Source: Rheinheimera sp. A13L
GTDB lineage: Bacteria > Pseudomonadota > Gammaproteobacteria > Enterobacterales > Alteromonadaceae
DNA: 64,000 nt
Assembly: GCF_000217935.1 (NCBI RefSeq)
Contig: NZ_AFHI01000023.1
Coordinates: 1-64,000 of the forward strand
Reading direction: 5' to 3'
Shown here: positions 41,156 through 48,025 of the stretch, one piece after another
Position numbering within the stretch: position 1 is the stretch's first letter
How the letters are laid out: each line of letters begins with the position of its first letter
Notes under the pieces: generated by a model
Database searches by the model: none
What the model saw: only the letters and a program-made list of their open reading frames with translations
Told to the model about the DNA's origin: nothing
Program-made: the position numbers and the translations under genes

Positions 41156-42024
41156 TTTTAGTGACAGGAGCAACAGGGACAACGGGCTCTGCAGTTGTGA
41201 GGCAGTTAAACAAAGTGGGGATCAGACCCCGGATCATGGTACGTGATCCGCAAAAGGCGCAAAGATATTTACCCGATGCTTTGGTGGAACTGGTTCAGGG
41301 TGATTATGCCGATGCAGCCAGCGTGAAGGCTGCTTTAACAGGGATCAGCGCTGCTTATCTGGTCAGTAATGAAGATCCGCAATTTGAGGTGCAACTGGAC
41401 CAATTTATCCGGATTGCTGAACAGGTAGGGCTGAATAAGCTGGTGGTGTTGTCTGCGCTGGCTGACCCACAATCTGACATCAGTTTTGTCCGGTTACATG
41501 GTCAATACGAACAGCGTATTTGCCAGTCAGCACTAAATTTTAGCATTATCTACCCTGACTGGTTTATGCAAAACTTTCTTGGGCACATTCAGGCAGGGCA
41601 GTGGGTGTTTCCGGGCGGGCCAGGCCTGGTCAGTTTTATTGATGTCAGAGATGTGGCAGCCTTTGCTGCCAAACTGCTGCAAGATCCGACTGGATATCAT
41701 CAAAGCTGTATGCGGATCACCGGACCACAGGCCATGACATTTGCACAGGCCGCTGACAAGATCAACACTATGCTTGCTGGCAGTCAGTGCAGGCCTTTTC
41801 GCTTTATTCAGCCGACAGCGGATGAATATCGCAGCATGATGCTGCAGCGGGGGGCTTCAGCCAGTTCGCTGGAGATGTTTATTGGTATGACAAGCCTGAG
41901 CCGCAACGGAGTAAATTACCCTCCAACACCAGTGTTCGCCGACGTGATGGGTTATCAACCTTGCAGTTTTGAACAGTTCATTCAACAACATATGGATTAT
42001 ATCAGGCACTGGTTAAAATCTTGA
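41152..42024 (+). CDS. NmrA-like NAD(P)-binding protein
   Basis: 290-aa atypical SDR of the NmrA/HSCARG group. The nucleotide motif GATGTTG lies at residues 6-12, and there is a YPDWFMQNF segment and a conserved FIDVRDVAAFAA. The active-site Tyr/Lys of classical SDRs is not obvious. It could be a redox sensor or a reductase acting late in the pathway. No signal peptide. It overlaps its upstream neighbour by 4 bp, and its stop overlaps the start of the transferase gene. Confidence 0.8.
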   Translation: MILVTGATGTTGSAVVRQLNKVGIRPRIMVRDPQKAQRYLPDALVELVQGDYADAASVKAALTGISAAYLVSNEDPQFEVQLDQFIRIAEQVGLNKLVVLSALADPQSDISFVRLHGQYEQRICQSALNFSIIYPDWFMQNFLGHIQAGQWVFPGGPGLVSFIDVRDVAAFAAKLLQDPTGYHQSCMRITGPQAMTFAQAADKINTMLAGSQCRPFRFIQPTADEYRSMMLQRGASASSLEMFIGMTSLSRNGVNYPPTPVFADVMGYQPCSFEQFIQQHMDYIRHWLKS

Positions 42025-42770
42025 TGGTAGTCCCTCCTTCTTTTGCCAACAGCAGCCATCATCTGCTGCTGTTGGACACCAAACCACTGAAACTGGTGAT
42101 TTGTCGTTATCAGTTCATCAGCGAAGGTGGGCAGCTTGCTGCTTTTTTATCCAGCGGATTGGAGTTGCCTGAAGCGTTAAAACAAAGGTCATTGATGCGT
42201 CAGTGTCAGTATCTGGCAGGCCGCCATTGTGCTCGTATGGCTATTAACCAACTGGCACCTTCAACCATTCCTGTTACAGTTAGTTCGGGCGCCAATGGCC
42301 AGCCGCTGTGGCCTGCTGGTTTTTTCGGTAGCATTAGTCATTGCGCGCAGCTGGCAATAGCTGTCGTTTGCCTTACACCAGTGGCTATAGGTATTGATAC
42401 CGAAACACTGATGAGCCCTGACAGGGCTGAAAAAATCTGGCCCGCCATAATGACCAGTGCTGAACTGCATTTATTAACCTCAGCCTGCCGCGACATGGTC
42501 ATAGCCGTCACTCTGTGCTTTTCTGCTAAAGAAGCAGTATTTAAAGCTTTGTCAGAGCGAATGGCACACCAACTGGACCTGCTCAGTATCCGGATCATTG
42601 CACATGCTCCGGACAGTGCTGAATTAACCGTTGTGCCGAAAATGGGCGCGTATCATTCGGAGTGGCCTGCTGAACTAAGAGTATGTTATTGGCATGATCA
42701 GGAACAGTTGCAAGTGCTTTGTGTGGCCACGCCACCGCAAGATAAACTATCAGCTAACTGCCAGACGTAG
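42024..42770 (+). CDS. Sfp/EntD-type 4'-phosphopantetheinyl transferase
   Basis: 248-aa enzyme that would prime the operon's ACP with phosphopantetheine from CoA. The two family motifs are present: AIGIDTETL (Mg-binding Asp and Glu) and FSAKEAVFKAL. A GRHCARMA segment and SISHC (here SISHCAQLAIA) complete the CoA site. ATG 42024 overlaps the NmrA stop by 1 bp; TTG 42021 is an alternative. It is the last gene of the operon, and its presence indicates that the pathway carries its own activating enzyme. Confidence 0.9.
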   Translation: MVVPPSFANSSHHLLLLDTKPLKLVICRYQFISEGGQLAAFLSSGLELPEALKQRSLMRQCQYLAGRHCARMAINQLAPSTIPVTVSSGANGQPLWPAGFFGSISHCAQLAIAVVCLTPVAIGIDTETLMSPDRAEKIWPAIMTSAELHLLTSACRDMVIAVTLCFSAKEAVFKALSERMAHQLDLLSIRIIAHAPDSAELTVVPKMGAYHSEWPAELRVCYWHDQEQLQVLCVATPPQDKLSANCQT

Positions 42771-43489
42771 ACCAGCTTTCATAAATGACGCACACAGCAA
42801 TACCTGGCCTTGAGGTGAGATTAGCTCAGGTTTATGTCGCTATCTGAAGCTAAATAAAGCCTTTTGCTTTTGTGTAAAGTTATTGACCTTGTAGGTTACG
42901 GTTTTTTTCCTTGTGGGTTGTTGATAAAAAAACTCAAAGCAAAACATTGTTTGTTTGAATAGTTATTTGAGCTGTTTTATTGCTTCTGTTTTTCTGGATT
43001 TTGTCTGCGGCTTTGTGACGGCGAAGCCTGATGATGTTGTGAGGCTCCGGAGTTATTGTCTTTTCCAAACGCAGGTTCTGGCCCTGCCTTATCAGCCGTG
43101 CATTTTTTTGTCATCCCTGTCTTTTGCATAAGTCAGCAAAGGTTGCTTTAAGCAAATTGCAACCAGTCAGTCCGTCTCAGCGTTGATAAAAAATTGTCCT
43201 TTTTATTTGTACAACATCCATCCTGATTCAAATAAGTCCTGCCATTGGCACCGTTGTTGTGCAAACGAGAAAGCAAGGGGCGCGAAATACCTTGCTGTGT
43301 CCGGTGATCGATATTCTATGTGTTACGTATTCGTCAAAGGGTTTAAGATCAATGTGGGCAAGATAAACTTGTTTGTGAGGTACAGGTTTTACTGGTACCT
43401 TGGCAAGAGACATAGGTCATTTTGCCGTTTTCATATGCTCTTCATAATTTTTTACGCCGATTTAGGCACAGGTAGCTGAGGAAATAACT
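42771..43489. other. 719-bp intergenic region between the operon and pyp
   Basis: No supported gene. It holds the right-hand direct repeat (43033-43107), a GCAAGG/CCTTGC hairpin (43273-43295), an AGGTAC/GTACCT hairpin (43378-43400) and a weak promoter candidate (TTGCCG 43422, CATAAT 43443, 15-bp spacer) before pyp. The 98-codon open frame at 43183-43479 has no ribosome-binding site or plausible composition. Confidence 0.5.
43033..43107 (+). repeat. direct repeat copy B (hairpin/terminator unit) right of cluster
   Basis: Same orientation as copy A at 25143-25217. The terminator stem is eroded here (GCCCTGC/GCCGTGC) while the loop CTTATCA and the T-run are kept. The hairpin GGCT/AGTT matches GACT/AGTC of copy A by wobble pairs, suggesting selection on RNA structure. 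Confidence 0.75.
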
Positions 43490-43873
43490 ATGACGTTGGA
43501 AACAGTAAGATTTGGCGGCGACGATATCGAAAACTCGCTGGCAAAAATGGATGATAAAGCTCTTGATAAACTGGCATTTGGTGCTATTCAGCTCGACGGT
43601 AATGGCAAAATCATTCATTACAACGCTGCAGAAGGAACGATCACAGGTCGTGATCCTAAAACCGTTATTGGTAAAAACTTTTTCACTGATGTAGCACCTT
43701 GTACCCAGAGTAAAGAGTTCCAGGGACGTTTTAAGGAGGGAGTTCAAAAAGGCGACCTGAACACTATGTTTGAATATGTGTTCGATTATCAGATGAAGCC
43801 GACCAAAGTGAAAGTGCATATGAAAAAGGCGATGACAGGCGATAGCTTTTGGATTTTTGTAAAACGCTTATAA
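43490..43873 (+). CDS. pyp: photoactive yellow protein
   Basis: 127-aa blue-light receptor of the PAS fold, strikingly similar to Halorhodospira halophila PYP over its full length with two extra N-terminal residues. The chromophore is p-coumaric acid, thioester-linked to Cys71 (DVAPCT). The hydrogen-bond partners Tyr44 and Glu48 (IHYNAAEG), Thr52 and Arg54 (ITGRDP) and Met102 ([11 protein letters not shown]) are all in place. GAGGAA lies 6 nt before ATG 43490. The two genes behind it make and activate the chromophore. Photocycling is expected to signal light, but the partner is unknown. Confidence 0.98.
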   Translation: MTLETVRFGGDDIENSLAKMDDKALDKLAFGAIQLDGNGKIIHYNAAEGTITGRDPKTVIGKNFFTDVAPCTQSKEFQGRFKEGVQKGDLNTMFEYVFDYQMKPTKVKVHMKKAMTGDSFWIFVKRL

Positions 43874-43896
43874 TCTGTAGTTTTGGTCCCTTCAAG

Positions 43897-43919
43897 TGCT
43901 GGCCTATGCCAGCATTTTT
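43897..43919 (+). terminator. intra-operon terminator between pyp and the CoA ligase
   Basis: TGCTGGC/GCCAGCA, a 7-bp GC-rich stem with a 4-nt loop, followed directly by TTTTT. It lies 24 bp after the pyp stop and 36 bp before the ligase start, so most transcripts from the pyp promoter should stop here. Confidence 0.8.
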
Positions 43920-43955
43920 ATTCGAATTCACCAAGTGAAGGTTAAGGATGTTGAC

Positions 43956-45089
43956 ATGCCACAGCAACTGACGGTGTCAGATTGCAAACTAGTGCTGCAA
44001 TCATTATTGAGTGCTGAGTTAAGTGCGTACAGGGGAATAGCTATTCCTTACTGGCAAGAGCCAGCTGATATTGACTCGCTGGAACTTTTACATCTGGCCA
44101 GTTGCGTCAACGAATTTTTCTGTTTACACGAGACTGGCTCAGAAGATCGTTTATTAATGACAAAGAGCCTGGATGACTGGGCAGCTCTGGTCGCCAATGC
44201 GACATGCGAAACCTCGGGGCTTATGTTCAGAACCTCGGGAAGTACAGGGAACCCGACTTCGCATCATCATAAATGGGAACATATAAAAGCCGAAGTGGAT
44301 TCATTGGCTCTCGTTTTGCTTTCATCCAAGCCCATAAAGCGGGTGGTCAGTTGGTTACCATTACATCATTTGTATGGGTTTATGCTGGGAATGGCGTTCC
44401 CTGCTATGGCAACTACTCCACAGTTGGTTGTGACTGATGCTGTGCTGCCAAAACTATCAAGCGGCGATTTATTAGTCACAGTGCCACCACGTTGGGATTA
44501 TTTAGCAAGGTCACGCCGGGCATGGGAGCCTGCTGTTTATGGAGTCTGTTCTACAGGTGAACTATCAGAGGACACAGGCTCAAGTTTGCGAAGCCAGGGA
44601 TTATCAGGTCTGTTAGATATTTATGGCAGTACCGAAACTGGTGGTATAGCCGCACGTTGGTTGCCGGAAACCTCGTACCAATTATTAAAGCATTGGCAAC
44701 CTGGCTGCGATGCTCAGCATATTCAACGTGAGAATGATGGGGCTGAGCTGCCGCTGCTGGACAATGTAGAGTGGGACAACGAACGTCACTTCGTACTCAA
44801 AGGCCGCCTTGATGAGGTGACCTCCATAGGTGGCGTCAATGTCAGTGTCACCTATGTAGGGCAGAAGTTGCGTGCCTTGGAAAGTGTTGCTGACTGCACA
44901 GTTCGGGTAGCTAAACAAGGAGCTCAGCTTCGTTTAAAAGCCTTTGTGATCCCCAGAACCAGTGAAGATGAGACTGCAACAGAGATAAACAATGCTATTA
45001 AACTTTGGCCCGCGGCCGAGCGTCCTGTTCAAATCACTTATGGTGCTGCTTTACCCATGAATGAGATGGGTAAGCTCACCGACTGGTAA
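43956..45089 (+). CDS. pcl: p-coumarate-CoA ligase for PYP chromophore
   Basis: Acyl-adenylate-forming enzyme that activates p-coumaric acid, probably to the CoA thioester used to load PYP. The adenylation P-loop is FRTSGSTGNPTSHHHKW; further motifs are DIYGSTETGG and LKGRLDEVTSIGG, and the C-terminal catalytic lysine in MGKLTDW. At 377 aa it is much shorter than plant 4CL (about 550) but fits the short PYP-associated ligases. ATG 43956 with AAGGA 8 nt upstream is used; an earlier in-frame ATG (43896) lies in the terminator hairpin. tal follows after 20 bp. Confidence 0.9.
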   Translation: MPQQLTVSDCKLVLQSLLSAELSAYRGIAIPYWQEPADIDSLELLHLASCVNEFFCLHETGSEDRLLMTKSLDDWAALVANATCETSGLMFRTSGSTGNPTSHHHKWEHIKAEVDSLALVLLSSKPIKRVVSWLPLHHLYGFMLGMAFPAMATTPQLVVTDAVLPKLSSGDLLVTVPPRWDYLARSRRAWEPAVYGVCSTGELSEDTGSSLRSQGLSGLLDIYGSTETGGIAARWLPETSYQLLKHWQPGCDAQHIQRENDGAELPLLDNVEWDNERHFVLKGRLDEVTSIGGVNVSVTYVGQKLRALESVADCTVRVAKQGAQLRLKAFVIPRTSEDETATEINNAIKLWPAAERPVQITYGAALPMNEMGKLTDW

Positions 45090-45109
45090 AATCCTGAAGG
45101 AAACTTTTT

Positions 45110-46669
45110 ATGCGCTCTGAGCAGCTAACGCTTGAAGATGTTGAAGCCATCGCGCTTGGACGCCAAACTTTAGTGGTGACCGAAAAACAAATGCATGCTG
45201 TAGAAAACGCGCATAAATTCCTCTGCCGTGCTATTTCGGACAGAAAACGAATTTATGGTGTGACTACGGGTTATGGTCCTTTAGCGACCACAGAGGTAGA
45301 CCCAAGACAATCAGCTCTTTTACAGCAAAATTTAGTTCACCACTTGTGCAGCGGTGTGGGGGATCCTCTTACTCATCCTCAGGTTCGTGCCATGATGGTT
45401 GCTCGTTTAATAAGTTTATTGTCAGGGCACTCAGGTGCCAATCCTTTGCTGATTAAACGAATGCAAGAGTGGCTGGATGCAGATATAGTTCCTTTTATTC
45501 CATGTCGAGGTACAGTGGGAGCAAGCGGAGATTTAACCCCGCTGGCACATTTGGCAAGAGCCCTGAGTGGAGGGGGAAAAGTAAGCATAAAAGGTGGACT
45601 CTGGATAGAAAGTAGGGATGCACATCAGCAACTGGGTTGGCAGCCACTGGTATTAAAAGGAAAAGATGCTATCTCCCTTGTGAATGGAACTTCAGCAACT
45701 GTGGGCATAGCAGCATTAAACGCAACAGCTGCAGAGCGGGCGTTAAAACTTAGTACTTTACTGGTTCTGTTATACGCAGAGTTACTCAATGGGCACAGAG
45801 AAGCATTTCACCCTGCTATTGGACAGTTACGGCCTCATCCAGGTCAACAAAAGCTACACAGTTGGTTATGGAGTTTGTCAGCCAGCAGTGATGCTTTAGT
45901 CCCATGGTGTGCAGAGTCCAGGAACCTTAATCTGATGGGAGAAGATATCCAGCAAAACCAACCGCTGTTGCAAGATGCGTATACCTTACGTTGCGCTCCA
46001 CAGGCACTGGGGGCTGCTCTTGATGTGATTAGCCAGCATGCGACAACAGTAAAGATTGAACTGAGTGCTGTGACTGACAATCCGCTGCTGTTTGCTGAAG
46101 ATGAGCTTATTTTGCATGGGGGCAATTTTTTTGGTCAGCATTTAGCTTTTGCCAGCGATCATTTAAACAATGCACTGATCCAAATGGCGCTATACAGCGA
46201 ACGCCGTATCGCAAGGATCACTGATCCTTTAAGAAATAAAGGGCTTCCGGCGTTTATGCAGCCTCTTGATACAGGTTTGCATAGTGGTTTTATGGGAGCG
46301 CAAGTCTGTGCTACGTCACTGGTCGCTGAGCTGCGCAGTCAAGCGATGCCAGCCTCAATTCAATCCATCCCAACCAACGCTGATAATCAGGATATAGTGC
46401 CCCTTGGTACTATTGCCGCCAGAAGAGCAAGTACCAGTTTGACTCAGCTTTATCAAATATTGGCCATTGAAGCCCTGGTGTTGGTGCAAGGGGCTGAGCT
46501 AAAAAATACCCATTCGTTTAGCCATTCGTCACAAGTAGTGTGTGCATGGTTAAGGCAGTATGCATTGCCACTCAAAGAGGACCGCGCTTTGTCAGAGGAT
46601 ATAACCAGAGTCGCAGAGGCCCTTATTGATCCAGACAAGGTGAAGTCGTTGATTGAGCTTTTAGCCTGA
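45110..46669 (+). CDS. tal: tyrosine ammonia-lyase
   Basis: Deaminates L-tyrosine to p-coumaric acid, the PYP chromophore precursor. The 519-aa aromatic amino acid lyase has the MIO-forming triad Ala138-Ser139-Gly140 (GTVGASGDLTPLAH) and catalytic Tyr49 (YGVTTGYG). The selectivity pair reads His78-Leu79 (NLVHHLCSG), equivalent to the His89-Leu90 of Rhodobacter TAL, whereas histidine lyases have Ser-His and phenylalanine lyases Phe-Leu. This supports tyrosine over histidine. GAAGGA lies before ATG 45110, 20 bp behind pcl. Confidence 0.93.
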   Translation: MRSEQLTLEDVEAIALGRQTLVVTEKQMHAVENAHKFLCRAISDRKRIYGVTTGYGPLATTEVDPRQSALLQQNLVHHLCSGVGDPLTHPQVRAMMVARLISLLSGHSGANPLLIKRMQEWLDADIVPFIPCRGTVGASGDLTPLAHLARALSGGGKVSIKGGLWIESRDAHQQLGWQPLVLKGKDAISLVNGTSATVGIAALNATAAERALKLSTLLVLLYAELLNGHREAFHPAIGQLRPHPGQQKLHSWLWSLSASSDALVPWCAESRNLNLMGEDIQQNQPLLQDAYTLRCAPQALGAALDVISQHATTVKIELSAVTDNPLLFAEDELILHGGNFFGQHLAFASDHLNNALIQMALYSERRIARITDPLRNKGLPAFMQPLDTGLHSGFMGAQVCATSLVAELRSQAMPASIQSIPTNADNQDIVPLGTIAARRASTSLTQLYQILAIEALVLVQGAELKNTHSFSHSSQVVCAWLRQYALPLKEDRALSEDITRVAEALIDPDKVKSLIELLA

Positions 46670-47129
46670 TTTTATCCAAATTTGAAACTCTATGTCTGAA
46701 GCTCTGCCCTGGAGTTACATCTGTTTTATATAGTTCTGAATTTAAGAGTAAAAAATGGTTTGATACATAAGCTTGATACCGCTAAGAAAACAAACACAGG
46801 GTGAAAAATTAAAAACCAACATCCTGCCATGAACTGTGTTATGGTGGCTCCAGTCTGCTATTTCTAAGTCCGACTCCCACCCGGGGCTTCTTCCATAGAC
46901 TTTGACTGATTTCAGTAAGTTAAAAAAACTGAAATGTTTTTAACCCATTCCCTCTCCAATTCAACCTTTAGACGTTGTGACGTACAGGCTCAGGATCCTT
47001 AGCTGCTATTTTTTTGCGCGGCAAGTTTCTTATGTGTGTTACCGCACAGAACTCATATGAATTACACCAGCATGATCTGGCCGTTTTTGCCTTGTTAGGC
47101 ATATTATTCCATCTTATTTGAGGGCTTTA
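46670..47129. other. 460-bp intergenic region after tal
   Basis: Contains an AT-rich 8-bp inverted repeat (ATTTCAGT 46909-46916 / ACTGAAAT 46928-46935) followed by GTTTTT, which may be a weak terminator of the pyp unit. No gene recognised. The promoter of the Crp/Fnr gene must lie in the last 100 bp or so, but no convincing boxes were found. Confidence 0.4.
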
Positions 47130-47912
47130 ATGTCTACAAAAACCACACCGCAACCGCAGCAAAATCATTTGCTGGCGGCGCTGTCACCTGAAGTTCAGGC
47201 TCGTTTATTTCCACACCTTGAGTTGGTGTCTTTGCAGCTGAACTCAGTGATGTATGAGTCTGGTCGCCCTATGCGTCATGTCTACTTTCCAACAGACGCT
47301 ATTGTCTCATTGCAGTACATTATGGAAAACGGTGCTACGACAGCCATTCTGGTGGTAGGAAACGAAGGTTTGTTAGGTATTTCGTTGTTTATGGGCGGGG
47401 CGAGCACACCAAACCGTTCACTGGTGCAAAGTGCTGGTCATGCGTATCGCCTGCCACGGCCTCAGGTAAAGGATGAATTTAACCGACACGGTCAGTTATT
47501 GCAGTTGATGTTGCGTTATACCCAGGCCTTGATCACTCAGGTAGCTCAGACTGCGGTGTGCAACAGGCACCATTCAATTGATCAGCAGCTGTGTCGCTGG
47601 CTACTGCTGTCGATGGATCGTTTAACCCATAACAACTTATCGATGACACAGGAGTTTATGGCCAATATGCTGGGTGTTCGCAGAGAAGGTGTGACTCACG
47701 CTGCAATAAAGTTGCAACAACAGGGAGCCATAACTTATTCGCGTGGCCATATCCAGGTGTTGGACAGAGATAAACTCGAAGCGCTGAGTTGTGAGTGTTA
47801 CGAAGTCGTCAAAAAAGAAACAGAACTCTTGTTGCCTTATTTGCCGCAGCGGCAGGTCATCACCAATGTAGCTGCTATTCCTGTGGTGGTTTTGCCAACT
47901 ACAAAAGCCTGA
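47130..47912 (+). CDS. Crp/Fnr-family transcriptional regulator
   Basis: 260-aa regulator with an N-terminal cyclic-nucleotide-binding-like beta-barrel (SVMYESGRPMRHVYFPTDAIVSL, GNEGLLGISLFMGG) and a C-terminal winged helix of the Crp type (MTQEFMANMLGVRREGVTHAAIKLQQQGAI). There are no Fnr-type iron-sulfur cysteines at the N-terminus, and the cAMP-binding Arg/Ser of CRP is not evident, so its effector is unknown. The start ATG 47130 follows GAGGG by 5 nt (TTG 47118 is also open). It may control the pyp genes upstream, but nothing in the sequence shows it. It converges on tamB. Confidence 0.88.
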   Translation: MSTKTTPQPQQNHLLAALSPEVQARLFPHLELVSLQLNSVMYESGRPMRHVYFPTDAIVSLQYIMENGATTAILVVGNEGLLGISLFMGGASTPNRSLVQSAGHAYRLPRPQVKDEFNRHGQLLQLMLRYTQALITQVAQTAVCNRHHSIDQQLCRWLLLSMDRLTHNNLSMTQEFMANMLGVRREGVTHAAIKLQQQGAITYSRGHIQVLDRDKLEALSCECYEVVKKETELLLPYLPQRQVITNVAAIPVVVLPTTKA

Positions 47913-47967
47913 AGCATAAAGCAGTGGCAGAACACTGCTCCATTAAAACAACTCCGTTATAAGAAAG

Positions 47968-47996
47968 CGGCCCTCTGAATTGTTTCAGACGGGCCG
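47968..47996. terminator. stem-loop between convergent crp-like gene and tamB
   Basis: CGGCCCTCTGAA and TTCAGACGGGCCG pair over 12 bp with one bulge and a 4-nt loop. No T-run follows, so it may be a bidirectional hairpin acting with Rho or a processing site. Confidence 0.5.
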
Positions 47997-48025
47997 GAAA
48001 CTATCCCGGACTCTGCTTAAAAACC

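Noticed and set aside
25143-43107. Integron attC sites in the two repeats
   Set aside because: The required RYYYAAC/GTTRRRY core pair is not present in either copy, and no integrase is encoded.
43183-43479. 98-codon open frame upstream of pyp
   Set aside because: No ribosome-binding site, aromatic- and Cys-rich composition unlike neighbours, and it overlaps hairpins of the leader.
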